IMG/VR virus record: IMGVR_UViG_3300046463_000857
Span: 1 to 59,332 of that record
Source of the DNA: a virus
Length of the DNA stretch: 59,332 nucleotides
Direction: 5' to 3' (one strand)
How positions within the stretch are numbered: the first letter of the stretch is position 1; every line of letters starts with the position of its first letter. The notes under the pieces were generated by a model, which saw nothing but the letters and a program-made list of their open reading frames with translations, had not been told where the DNA came from and searched no databases. Positions 23,181 through 30,641 of this stretch are shown here, one piece after another. The position numbers were made by a program, and so were the translations under genes.

Positions 23181-24151
23181 ACACGATACCAAAAATCTAC
23201 CGGCTGGGTGACAGACTCACCCAGGGAATTTTCGACAACGATGTAATAATCCAGGAGAAAATTGATGGCAGTCAGTTTTCTTTTGGAGTGGAGAACGGCA
23301 TGCTTGTGTGCCGGAGTAAATCCACCGAGATTAACCAGATTGAACCTGGGATGTTTAAACAAGCGGTTGACACTGCCTGTCGGCTGGAGACCGCTGGACT
23401 GCTGGCTCCTGGAATGGTGTTTCAATGTGAGTATCTCGCGAAGCCCAAGCACAACGTGCTCGCTTACGCGCGAGTGCCGAACGGTTATCTCGTGTTGTTC
23501 GATGTGTGCCGGGGGGATTCCTACTGCGACCAGGAGCACACGCAGGAGTGGGCCGACATTCTGGGACTCGAACGCGTGCCCGTTCTTTTCACTGGCAAAC
23601 TTTCTGAATTCGACGCCCCGGCGAAGATTCAAGAACTGCTCAACACCGACAGCGTGCTAGGCGGACAGAAAATCGAAGGTGTGGTGATTAAGAATTATTC
23701 GAAATCCCACGGCGAACGGGAGAATCATCCGCTCACCGCGAAAGTGGTTTCCGACGCATTCAAGGAACGCGTAGCGACGAAGCCGCGCAACCCAAAGAAG
23801 TGCGGTGACGAGCTACAGGGAATCATCAATGCATTGCGCACAGAAGCACGCTGGGTCAAAGCAGTCGGCCACCTTCGCGACTCCGGCGCGCTCCAGGACT
23901 CTCCGAAAGATATCGGGCCACTGATGAAAGAGCTTTCTATCGACCTGGAGACCGAGGAAACGGAATGGATTAAGGAAGCACTTTTCGAAGCCTTCCGGAA
24001 ACAGATTCTGAAGGGTGCCACTGACGGATTCCCGCAGTGGTATCTGAAGCTGATTTCCTCCGGGGGATTGTCAGTGTTCCAGCAAACTATCGCGGACAAC
24101 CGCGAAGCCGCAATGACCCAAGTCGAACAAAAAATTAATGAAAACACCTGA
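23177..24151 (+). CDS. RNA ligase, T4 Rnl2-like family
   Basis: 324 aa. Nucleotidyltransferase motif I is IQEKIDGSQFSF, with the adenylated lysine at about residue 28 (K-I-D-G). VFQCEYLAKPKHN fits motif III region, KIEGVVIKNYS is motif IV and PLTAKVVS is motif V. The enzyme would seal RNA nicks through an AMP-lysine and AMP-RNA intermediate. Phage RNA ligases often repair host- or phage-cleaved tRNA. No polynucleotide kinase is visible in the window. The C-terminal ~110 residues are helical, as in other ligases. It overlaps the next gene by 14 nt. Confidence 0.88.
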   Translation: MNTIPKIYRLGDRLTQGIFDNDVIIQEKIDGSQFSFGVENGMLVCRSKSTEINQIEPGMFKQAVDTACRLETAGLLAPGMVFQCEYLAKPKHNVLAYARVPNGYLVLFDVCRGDSYCDQEHTQEWADILGLERVPVLFTGKLSEFDAPAKIQELLNTDSVLGGQKIEGVVIKNYSKSHGERENHPLTAKVVSDAFKERVATKPRNPKKCGDELQGIINALRTEARWVKAVGHLRDSGALQDSPKDIGPLMKELSIDLETEETEWIKEALFEAFRKQILKGATDGFPQWYLKLISSGGLSVFQQTIADNREAAMTQVEQKINENT

Positions 24152-24686
24152 ACAGAAAAAATGGACTCCTCCTCCGCGCGGTATCGTGGAGAAGCAAGTT
24201 GACCACATGCCGAAAGAAGTCGCCACCGAGATGCTTTGCCGCACTCGATACAGCAACCGGCAGCGAAAAGAATACATGAACGCAAGACACAGATTTTTCG
24301 AATCTGACCGCAAACGTGCCGAGCCGATTGTGAAGCTGGAGAAACGGTTGAAGGGTGCGACCTGGGCGCAAATCACCAAGTGGGAGACCCGGGCTCTCAA
24401 TCACCGTGCGGAAATCCAGGCGGCATACACGCTTACGGAACGCGCGCTAAAGCAAGCCCGTGATGCGAAGCCGAAGGACAAGCAAACCACGGTGGCTATC
24501 GGCGCTCGCATCGCAGTGCTGGAGCGCGCGTTGGCTGGCCTGAACATGAAGGCCGCGCAAATCGACCTTTTCTGGGATGCACTCGACACTGAAAAAGGCC
24601 GCAGGGGTTTGCTGATTGCGAATCTTCGACAGCTAAAACTGGACGAGATGGCGAATCGGCTGGCGCACGCAACGCAGAACAATTAA
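24138..24686 (+). CDS. Basic helical hypothetical protein
   Basis: 182 aa, rich in Lys/Arg/Ala with long helices (NRQRKEYMNARHRFFESDRK, QAAYTLTERALKQAR). Could bind nucleic acid. Translationally close to the RNA ligase (14-nt overlap). No domain recognised. Confidence 0.58.
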   Translation: MKTPEQKKWTPPPRGIVEKQVDHMPKEVATEMLCRTRYSNRQRKEYMNARHRFFESDRKRAEPIVKLEKRLKGATWAQITKWETRALNHRAEIQAAYTLTERALKQARDAKPKDKQTTVAIGARIAVLERALAGLNMKAAQIDLFWDALDTEKGRRGLLIANLRQLKLDEMANRLAHATQNN

Positions 24687-24760
24687 TCCTATGAAAAGCA
24701 TCGGCAAGAGCAAGCCGCAACGCTAGACAACTGATAAATGCCCGATACACTTAAAACATT

Positions 24761-24895
24761 ATGACGACAGATGACCGCGACCAAGAAACTATCGATGACC
24801 AGCAGAACGATGGCAACATGTCTCCCTCAGAAATAGAGATTCAATCTCAAAATAACGAAACTACTCAAGACGAGTGGACACGAGGAGAACATTAA
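24761..24895 (+). CDS. Possible small acidic protein
   Basis: A 44-aa frame, MTTDDRDQETIDDQQNDGN..., very rich in Asp, Glu, Asn and Gln. Strongly acidic small phage proteins sometimes mimic DNA to inhibit host enzymes, but this one is too short to judge. No ribosome-binding site seen; TTAAAACATT precedes the ATG. Confidence 0.4.
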   Translation: MTTDDRDQETIDDQQNDGNMSPSEIEIQSQNNETTQDEWTRGEH

Positions 24896-24905
24896 GTGGT
24901 TTCAG

Positions 24906-24945
24906 GAATCGCCGCATGCTGCTAGTCTTGGGCATGCGGCGATTC
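24906..24945 (+). terminator. 13-bp perfect hairpin without T tract
   Basis: GAATCGCCGCATG (24906-24918) and CATGCGGCGATTC (24933-24945) around a 14-nt loop, shortly after the stop at 24895. There is no U-run behind it, so it may be a terminator of another kind, an RNA-processing site, or an operator. Confidence 0.5.
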
Positions 24946-25045
24946 TCCCTCTGGGAAGACTACGAAGAGCAAAACGAAATTCCGGCGAGGCCGGAAGACT
25001 CTCAGATTGTAGGCGCGCATACGGAATTAATATTCGACAAAAGCT

Positions 25046-26071
25046 ATGGATACAAATCAAAACGCAGTCGGCCTGAACGACACGAAGCCGAAGGGGTTCA
25101 AACCCCAGGGCACAGCAGCGGAAATCCGGATGCTGGAAATGGAGTGTGCGTTTCTGAACAACCCCGAAATCAGCGGGAACAAAGCGCCAGCGGGTGCCCC
25201 TACTGTCACGGGAGTAACCCCGCCTGCAACGGCTCCGGGGGTGTCGATACCGGGGGCACCAATCCCTGGGGGTCCTCCATCTACGTCCCCTGCTGCTGAA
25301 GGGGTTTTAGACTACCGGGGCGCTACCCTGGTAACTTCAGACCCGGTGCTCGAAAACGTTGCGCCAGCCCCTATAGCGCCTCCGAATCCGGTTGTTCCTG
25401 TGCCTCCTGCGGTGGTTGCCCCGGTGCTAATCATCCTGACGGGCCGGACCGGAGTCGGAAAGAGCTTTCTGGCGCAGCGGAGCGGGGCAGTCGTGATGGA
25501 GCTTGACGACCCGATTCGCAACATTGCGAAGAAAGTTCTGGGTCACATCGCCGACGGTCCCCAGGCGGACTCGTTGGTTGACACCATTTTTCAGTGGGGC
25601 AACGGTCAGGTTAACACGCAATACCCGCTGACCCCGGCGCGGTTGCTGTTTTCTGCATGCAGCCTAGCAGGAATGCCGCAGGACTATGGCTCTCCTGGAT
25701 GCTGGGTGCGAGATTTAATTGACCGTGCGAAGCGATTTTCCGAGGTGGGCGGACACCAAATCATCGTCACCGGAGTTTCCTCGGTGGACGATTTCAAAGC
25801 GTTGGTTGCAGCGGGCTTCCGACACTATCACGTTGTTTGCTCTGCGGCATCTTACACGAGCCGACCGAAACGGAAAAATGCTTCAGACCAATTGGCCGCA
25901 GCACTCGACAAGGACATCAGCCTGAAACTTTCGCAGCAACGCCAGGGCGACCGGCTCCGATGTATCTGGAGCGATGCTGGAGTGCCCCATCCGAGGCTGT
26001 TTTCTGTTGACCAATGGTTGCAAGCAATTTCGATTCAGCCGACGGCAGAATTTAACCCCGCACTGGAATGA
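25046..26071 (+). CDS. P-loop NTPase, deoxynucleoside monophosphate kinase-like
   Basis: 341 aa. The first ~125 residues are a Pro/Ala/Val-rich, probably unfolded tail (VSIPGAPIPGGPPSTSP). A P-loop LTGRTGVGKSFLAQ follows (residues ~130-143). Then come MELDDPIRNIAKKVLG and DLIDRAKRFSEVGGHQIIVTGV, a layout like phage dNMP kinases that phosphorylate nucleotides for DNA synthesis. The lid and specificity residues are not certain, so general P-loop kinase is the safe call. The Pro-rich extension is unusual. ATGA-coupled to the DUF1937 gene. Confidence 0.65.
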   Translation: MDTNQNAVGLNDTKPKGFKPQGTAAEIRMLEMECAFLNNPEISGNKAPAGAPTVTGVTPPATAPGVSIPGAPIPGGPPSTSPAAEGVLDYRGATLVTSDPVLENVAPAPIAPPNPVVPVPPAVVAPVLIILTGRTGVGKSFLAQRSGAVVMELDDPIRNIAKKVLGHIADGPQADSLVDTIFQWGNGQVNTQYPLTPARLLFSACSLAGMPQDYGSPGCWVRDLIDRAKRFSEVGGHQIIVTGVSSVDDFKALVAAGFRHYHVVCSAASYTSRPKRKNASDQLAAALDKDISLKLSQQRQGDRLRCIWSDAGVPHPRLFSVDQWLQAISIQPTAEFNPALE

Positions 26072-26535
26072 AACCCCTGACTTACATCACGACTCCCTAC
26101 ACGCCTACGGTTGCCCCTGGGTGCGGTTCTCCGACTCTGGAAACCGCGCGCCGGGTGAAGCAGATGCGGTTCGAGGAAGTCACCAAAGCAACCGCGTGGC
26201 TGATGGAACAATTCGGCTGGAACGTTTTCTCGCCGATTACTCACTCCCATCCGCTGCACATTATTTCCGACTTGCGCGGTGACTGGCAATTCTGGAAAAA
26301 GGTGGACACCGAATACCTTCAGTGTTCCGAGCGGCTAATCAATTTCGTGATACCCGGCTGGAGACATTCCATCGGCGTCACCGAAGAAAACAAAATCGCA
26401 CGGGAACTGGGCGTGCCGATTTTTTATCTGCACTACGTTAGCCCAGGCAAATACCGGCTCTCCGACTTTCCGGAGACTGAAACCGAACCAAACCTGTTTG
26501 ATTATGATGGAGAATACACCGACTGCACCCGTTAA
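26068..26535 (+). CDS. DUF1937-type nucleoside 2-deoxyribosyltransferase-like protein
   Basis: 155 aa with the family pattern: TYITTPYT at the N-terminus, then a FEEVTKATAWLM helix and NVFSPITHSHPL. W-x-x-W-x-x-x-D-x-x-x-L-x-x-C-x-x-L is seen as FWKKVDTEYLQCSERL, followed by GWRHSIGVTEENKIARELGVPIFY. Related enzymes cleave or exchange bases on nucleosides or nucleotides. In phages they may alter nucleotide pools. The fold call is solid; activity is inferred. Confidence 0.78.
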   Translation: MKPLTYITTPYTPTVAPGCGSPTLETARRVKQMRFEEVTKATAWLMEQFGWNVFSPITHSHPLHIISDLRGDWQFWKKVDTEYLQCSERLINFVIPGWRHSIGVTEENKIARELGVPIFYLHYVSPGKYRLSDFPETETEPNLFDYDGEYTDCTR

Positions 26536-26899
26536 AGTAGGTATCGGCGGCGCGCCCGCCCGCGCCACGATACTGCCCACGACCGCACCAGAGCGGAAGA
26601 AATTTCCGGTCGCCTCAGGTGTGCTGGACTATTTTCCGGATGCGCTTGCGGCGATAGCAAATGTGTCCTGGCATGGAAACAATCAACATAATCCGGACAA
26701 GCCGTTGCATTGGGACCGAAGTAAGTCCGGCGACGAGGCCGACACCATGATGCGCCATTTTCTTCAGCGTGGAACCGCCGACAGCGATGGCATCCGGCAC
26801 TCTGCAAAGATGGCTTGGCGCGCCTTGGCGCTGCTCCAGAAAGAAATCGAATCGGAGGCAGTCGAACGTGCTGCGCCCACGGACGACGTGCCTTTCTAA
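26504..26899 (+). CDS. dATP/dGTP diphosphohydrolase-like protein (DUF5664 type)
   Basis: 131 aa. The core KFPVASGVLDYFPDALAAIA, SWHGNNQHNP and the H-W-D-R-S...D-E-A-D-T-M-M-R-H-F...H-S-A-K-M-A-W-R-A pattern match the phage family annotated as dATP/dGTP diphosphohydrolase. The His/Asp residues would bind metal. Some relatives help to exclude standard purines from modified phage DNA, but no modifying enzyme (such as a PurZ-like synthetase) is seen. It overlaps the DUF1937 gene by 32 nt; a TTG at 26498 is an alternative start. Confidence 0.7.
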   Translation: MMENTPTAPVKVGIGGAPARATILPTTAPERKKFPVASGVLDYFPDALAAIANVSWHGNNQHNPDKPLHWDRSKSGDEADTMMRHFLQRGTADSDGIRHSAKMAWRALALLQKEIESEAVERAAPTDDVPF

Positions 26900-26901
26900 G
26901 C

Positions 26902-27231
26902 ATGAAAAAACTACTGCTGGCTCTGATGTTGCTGGTGGCACTGCGAGTCAACGCAGTGCCGCCAGGGACCCTGGAGTGGGACTATGTGTTTCCACATCCA
27001 GGCGTCCATTTCGAAGTCTGGTATTCCACCGACTTAACTCACTGGGCTTTGCTTTGCGACACTGATGTTACCTACTGCCGGATTCCTCCGCTGACCCACG
27101 AAACGTTTTTCCGGTGCCGAGCGGTGGACGACAACACCCTGGTGAGCGATTGGAGCAACATCGCGGCGAACGATTTAACCCAGGACGAATCCCAGCTTTT
27201 GGATTACCTAATCGATAATGCTAACCGATGA
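26902..27231 (+). CDS. Secreted fibronectin-III-like protein
   Basis: 109 aa with a signal peptide (MKKLLLALMLLVALRVNA). The mature part resembles one FN3 domain: HFEVWYSTDLTHWALLCD, TDVTYCRIPPL, ETFFRCRAVDDNTLVSDWSN, where the Y/F-x-x-x-A strand and final S-x-W-S are typical. FN3 domains mediate surface binding. It lies within the replication genes, 2 nt after the diphosphohydrolase-like gene, an odd place for an exported protein. It overlaps the SF2 helicase by 14 nt. Confidence 0.65.
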   Translation: MKKLLLALMLLVALRVNAVPPGTLEWDYVFPHPGVHFEVWYSTDLTHWALLCDTDVTYCRIPPLTHETFFRCRAVDDNTLVSDWSNIAANDLTQDESQLLDYLIDNANR

Positions 27232-28738
27232 AATTTTTGGAGCCCTGCGACCCCATCAACCGGCGTTGGTTCGAGAACTATTTTCGGTCCTTGGGAAACG
27301 CCGAACTGCGGTCGATTTATCAGACCCTGGTGCAGGAAAAACATATGTCTCCTGTGCTGTTGCTGCTCTCCGAAAAAGAGCTACGCTCGTGGTTGGACCT
27401 AAGATTTCAGAAGGAGTATGGAAGCGCGCTGCAAAACATTTTGGGGACTCCATCTCCTTTGCCGGATACGAGAAATTGCGTGCTGGAAATACTCCTTTTG
27501 GAAGCTGGTCGAAGGCGAATCGAAAATCAACTGTTTACTACGTCTGCACCAACTGCCAGCAAAAGGTTGACCTTGCGAAGCCGCATCCGTGCTATTGCCA
27601 CCCGCACGGCTTCCACTGCCTGGAGACTCGCAAGAAAGCTCCGAGCTACGGCACTTTCAGTTTTGCGCCGGAAATCCAGGACGTAATTTTTGACGAGGTT
27701 CACCGCTGCGGTGGAATGGACTCGCTAAACGCGGACTTGCTAATAGCGGCTAAAAACCAAAAGCTAACCATCACTGGACTGTCCGGCACCGTCGCGTGCA
27801 ACCCGCTCAACATGCGCGCACTTGGGTATGCACTCGACCTGCATAACCTGGACTCAGATTTAACTGCCGTTGCGCCGATTGGGCTCCGCGTAATCCGGCC
27901 AAACTTCAAACGCTGGGCACGCAAACACGGATGTGTTCACGACCCGAGGTTCCACGGCTGGAAGTGGCTCGTGGGTTCAGAGCGACAGAGAGAAGTCATG
28001 ATGGAAATCCGGAATCAAATTATTCCGGACCGTGGAATTCGAGTAGGCTGGCGAGACATCCCCGGCTTTCCAGACCGACAGATTACGGCAGAGTTATATA
28101 ACACCGACGACGTTGAAAAAGCGAATGCGTTGTTCAGGGAGATGGAGGGGGCCGTAGGTCAGCTTCGAGACCGCGCGTTCGCTGACAAAGACCCGGACCA
28201 TCCGCTCACAAGAATTTTGAGAGCCCGCCAAGAAGTGGAGCTTTTAAAAGTGCCGATATTCACCGAGCTAGCACAAGATTACCTGGACAAAGGATTGACG
28301 GTGATTTTCTTTGTTAATTTCCGACAAACAATAGATGAACTGTTTAAACGCTTTCCACAATTCGGAATCCTCGATGGACAAACTTCGAACCGAACCGAAA
28401 CGCTCGACGCTTTACAGTCGAATCGGATTTCTGGTCTCATTGCTAACAGCGATGCTGGTGGTATTTGTTGCGACATGCACGATTTGGATGGGAGTCATCC
28501 TCGTGTCGGCCTTGTTTCCCTTGGGCTCTCTGCTGTTACGACTAAGCAGGTCTTTGGCAGGCTTCATCGGGACGGCGCGCTGTCGCCTGCGCTGTATCGG
28601 TGCATTCTTCTCGACGGGACAATCGAAAACGAAACCCACCGAATGCTCGCGCCGAAACTCGACAACATCGACACGTTGAACGACGGAGATTTACAGCCAG
28701 AAAATCTGCGATTTGTGGCTAAAGGTAGTTTGACATAA
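27218..28738 (+). CDS. Superfamily 2 helicase with zinc-finger insertion
   Basis: 506 aa. The N-terminal LRPHQPALVREL Q-motif-like box is followed by Walker A DPGAGKT (~40), a Cys-rich insertion (YVCTNCQQ...HPCYCHPHGFHC, ~110-135), the DEVH box (~160), SGT motif III, and the C-terminal motifs TVIFFVNFRQTIDEL and QVFGRLHRDG (~444). This is the order of SNF2/DEAD-type ATPases. Phage members remodel replication forks or recombination intermediates. The zinc insertion between Walker A and B is a distinctive feature. The final codons include TTGACA, the start of the next promoter region. Confidence 0.85.
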   Translation: MLTDEIFGALRPHQPALVRELFSVLGKRRTAVDLSDPGAGKTYVSCAVAALRKRATLVVGPKISEGVWKRAAKHFGDSISFAGYEKLRAGNTPFGSWSKANRKSTVYYVCTNCQQKVDLAKPHPCYCHPHGFHCLETRKKAPSYGTFSFAPEIQDVIFDEVHRCGGMDSLNADLLIAAKNQKLTITGLSGTVACNPLNMRALGYALDLHNLDSDLTAVAPIGLRVIRPNFKRWARKHGCVHDPRFHGWKWLVGSERQREVMMEIRNQIIPDRGIRVGWRDIPGFPDRQITAELYNTDDVEKANALFREMEGAVGQLRDRAFADKDPDHPLTRILRARQEVELLKVPIFTELAQDYLDKGLTVIFFVNFRQTIDELFKRFPQFGILDGQTSNRTETLDALQSNRISGLIANSDAGGICCDMHDLDGSHPRVGLVSLGLSAVTTKQVFGRLHRDGALSPALYRCILLDGTIENETHRMLAPKLDNIDTLNDGDLQPENLRFVAKGSLT

Positions 28739-28742
28739 CCAC

Positions 28743-28770
28743 TTGCGCTCTGGCTGTTCAGGTGTATTGT
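28743..28770 (+). promoter_or_regulatory. Sigma70-like promoter of the structured RNA
   Basis: -35 TTGCGC (28743-28748), 16-bp spacer ending GGTG, -10 TATTGT (28765-28770); +1 expected near 28777. A TTGACATAACC block overlapping the helicase stop also precedes the promoter at 30108. Confidence 0.65.
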
Positions 28771-28776
28771 GTGGGT

Positions 28777-28939
28777 AGTTCTTTGAAGGCCGCGTCCGTC
28801 GTGCTCCTGCCGAATCTGGAGGTTGCTCCTCCGCTAGCAGGCTCCGCGTGGGTCCAAAGGTTAGCAGTGCAAAAGTAGCCGGGTCGCTCCGGTAAGGTAT
28901 GCAGGAACTAGCCGGGTAAAGCGGACGTAGCCTTCAGAG
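28777..28939 (+). ncRNA. Structured RNA closed by a 16-bp long-range helix
   Basis: CTTTGAAGGC (28781-28790) pairs with GCCTTCAGAG (28930-28939) with one wobble. Inside it CGTCCG (28793-28798) pairs with CGGACG (28922-28927), separated by a 2x2 internal loop. The interior has hairpins CCTGC...GCAGG enclosing GGAGG-TTGCT-CCTCC, and CCGG-GTCGCT-CCGG. The RNA starts a few bases after the predicted promoter and ends before ten A residues and the ATG at 28952. No frame within it looks coding. It may be an independent small RNA or a structured leader of the next gene. I do not recognise it as RNase P, tmRNA or 6S RNA. Confidence 0.6.
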
Positions 28940-28951
28940 AAAAAAAAAATT

Positions 28952-29200
28952 ATGCACGGACTATCTGGAATCATTCGAATGAACCGCAAAGCGGTGGAAG
29001 CCGCCGACGCAATCGAAGACAATCACAATCGCCACTGCTCGTTCTCCGGCGACGCGAAGAACGGAGTGGTGCTGCACTCCGCGAAGCTGCGGAACACGGT
29101 GTTTCTGTATCCGCTCCAGGCAAAGCGGTTTCTGGTGAAGTGGTTCAGCGTGAACAGCCAGGAAGCCCGCGATTCGATTGTGGAAAGCTATTTCGTATGA
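28952..29200 (+). CDS. Hypothetical 82-aa protein
   Basis: MHGLSGIIRMNRKAVEAADAIEDN..., then VVLHSAKLRNTVFLYPLQAKRFLVKWFSV. A compact alpha/beta protein lying directly after the structured RNA. It may be controlled by that RNA. The stop overlaps the next ATG (ATGA). No family recognised. Confidence 0.6.
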   Translation: MHGLSGIIRMNRKAVEAADAIEDNHNRHCSFSGDAKNGVVLHSAKLRNTVFLYPLQAKRFLVKWFSVNSQEARDSIVESYFV

Positions 29201-29397
29201 AAAAGTTTTTGGTAGTTCGTCATAGCCGCGTGGGCCAGTGGCAATTCGACACCGCGCGAGAAGTCGGCGTGTTCATGTGGGGCAAAGAAGGTGCGGATTA
29301 CAGCATCTTTATTCGAGCCGACGATTTACCGCACGACGTTTTCGAGCTTCAAACTGACCTGGATGACATGTCAAAGGAGTGTTCAAAAAATCCATGA
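29197..29397 (+). CDS. Hypothetical 66-aa protein
   Basis: MKKFLVVRHSRVGQWQFDTAREVGVFMWGKEG..., a small acidic alpha/beta protein coupled by ATGA on both sides. Function unknown. Confidence 0.55.
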   Translation: MKKFLVVRHSRVGQWQFDTAREVGVFMWGKEGADYSIFIRADDLPHDVFELQTDLDDMSKECSKNP

Positions 29398-29813
29398 GCT
29401 ACAATACCCGTTTCAAACATCGGTTCCAAGCCGTTGGTGACCAGCCCGACAGACCTAACTGTCCCCATCGAGTCGCCAAAGGGCAAAAGTTTTGCCCTGA
29501 GTGTGGGGCTCCCGTTGGCAGCATCGGCCTGGAGACCGCAATCGAAAAATGGATTGCGGACCAGCGTGAGACCACCGACAGATATTTTATGGGCGGCTGG
29601 GACGCTGAGGACGTGTGTAGCTGGTATGACTGGGTTGAAAACATGGGCGCGCTGTCGCTGGCCTTTCCCCAGGTGCTATTCGAGATTACCGGAGTAGGCG
29701 AGGAAGCTGGCGACCACTGGCGCGCGTGGTTCCTGGGCGGGAAGTATTACAAGGTCAAAGCGGAATTCCCGAGCTTTGACGTGTCGAAACTCGGACAATT
29801 AATCACCACATGA
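29394..29813 (+). CDS. Zinc-ribbon hypothetical protein
   Basis: 139 aa. The N-terminal zinc ribbon CPHRVAKGQKFCPECG is followed by an acidic, Trp-rich region (FMGGWDAEDVCSWYDWVENM, HWRAWFLGGKYYKV). The ATG at 29394 overlaps the previous stop. Could contact nucleic acid or RNA polymerase; nothing specific. Confidence 0.6.
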   Translation: MSYNTRFKHRFQAVGDQPDRPNCPHRVAKGQKFCPECGAPVGSIGLETAIEKWIADQRETTDRYFMGGWDAEDVCSWYDWVENMGALSLAFPQVLFEITGVGEEAGDHWRAWFLGGKYYKVKAEFPSFDVSKLGQLITT

Positions 29814-29819
29814 TTCTAT

Positions 29820-30011
29820 ATGAAAAAAATCAAAATCACTCTGACCTACGACCCGGACCCTCAGTTCAACCGGGGGCTCTACCAAATCACTAAACTCACG
29901 AACACGACCACAGTGGAGGGGAAGAGGGTGGGAGATTTCTTTGACCAAAAAACTGCGGACTCGATTGCGTCGAATCGAAAATACGACGTCACCATTATAC
30001 CTGCTGAATGA
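29820..30011 (+). CDS. Hypothetical 63-aa protein
   Basis: MKKIKITLTYDPDPQFNRGLYQIT..., ending in a KYDVTIIPAE strand: a small beta-rich protein. ATGA overlap with the small membrane protein that follows. No family recognised. Confidence 0.52.
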   Translation: MKKIKITLTYDPDPQFNRGLYQITKLTNTTTVEGKRVGDFFDQKTADSIASNRKYDVTIIPAE

Positions 30012-30103
30012 TTCACACGCTTTGGTTTTGGCTGGTGGTCACAATCGTAATGGCGATAGCCTGGAAAGACGACCACGACAACGACGAAGATAGTTTGACA
30101 TAG
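30008..30103 (+). CDS. Very small membrane protein
   Basis: 31 aa: one hydrophobic span (TLWFWLVVTIVMAIAW) followed by an acidic tail KDDHDNDEDSLT. The start overlaps the preceding stop as ATGA. It ends AGT TTG ACA TAG, the same -S-L-T-stop end as the SF2 helicase; both ends carry the start of a promoter block. Confidence 0.48.
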   Translation: MIHTLWFWLVVTIVMAIAWKDDHDNDEDSLT

Positions 30104-30107
30104 CCCC

Positions 30108-30135
30108 TTGCGTTTAAACGGCGCGGTGCTAAGCT
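30108..30135 (+). promoter_or_regulatory. Sigma70-like promoter, leaderless type
   Basis: -35 TTGCGT (30108-30113), 16-bp spacer with GTTTAAAC and GTGC, -10 TAAGCT (30130-30135). ATG at 30142 is 6 nt downstream. Confidence 0.65.
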
Positions 30136-30141
30136 GTAGGT

Positions 30142-30276
30142 ATGAATGAAAACGGACTAAACTGGACCAGGGCGCAAATCTGCGCGGCACTGAACCGCCT
30201 GGGCATCGAGTGGGACAACTCGGAAACCGACCTGGAACTTTTCAACGCTCTTCCTGACGAGGTTGCCAGCCAATGA
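30142..30276 (+). CDS. Small hypothetical protein
   Basis: 44 aa, MNENGLNWTRAQICAALNRLG..., then WDNSETDLELFNALPDEV. Helical, possibly HTH-like (WTRAQICAALNRLGIEW). Expressed from a predicted leaderless promoter; the stop overlaps the next ATG. Confidence 0.55.
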   Translation: MNENGLNWTRAQICAALNRLGIEWDNSETDLELFNALPDEVASQ

Positions 30277-30641
30277 AAGACGGACTTTACAACCGAGGGG
30301 CCTACGGACTTCCTGCCCGCAGTGCGGAAGCGTTCGCCGGTATCGTGGAGCTTCATTACGCGCGGCATGCTCACGACGAGCACCTCGTGGAGACACTGGG
30401 CACCGACCTGCTCCCCAGTTCTATCGATATCCAGGAGAACGACGTAGTCGAAATCCAGGTTAGCAATGGCACAGTAGCCAAGGGCATCGTGCGCTACCCC
30501 TGGGACGACGGTCGAGACCTTTGCTTCGTGCTGGTGCCCTACAAAAACACCGTCAACCACTTCTTCGTGAAGACTGTCTGGTTCAACCTAGTTTCTGACA
30601 AACATCGAACCCTGAGACTACAACCTTTCTCCCGGCCATGA
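30273..30641 (+). CDS. Hypothetical 122-aa protein
   Basis: MKDGLYNRGAYGLPARSAEAFAGIVELHYARHAHDEH... with a His/Asp-rich N-terminal segment and a beta-rich C-terminal half (VVEIQVSNGTVAKGIVRYPWDD, LCFVLVPYKN). ATGA-coupled on both sides. Function unknown. Confidence 0.57.
   Translation: MKDGLYNRGAYGLPARSAEAFAGIVELHYARHAHDEHLVETLGTDLLPSSIDIQENDVVEIQVSNGTVAKGIVRYPWDDGRDLCFVLVPYKNTVNHFFVKTVWFNLVSDKHRTLRLQPFSRP

Noticed and set aside
24874-25299. 141-aa frame overlapping the kinase-like gene
   Set aside because: The first part is plausible but the last ~85 residues are the kinase gene's Pro-rich region read in another frame; no start signal.
26504-26899. 2-aminoadenine (Z) genome
   Set aside because: A dATP/dGTP diphosphohydrolase-like gene alone is not enough; no PurZ-like synthetase or typical Z polymerase partner is visible.
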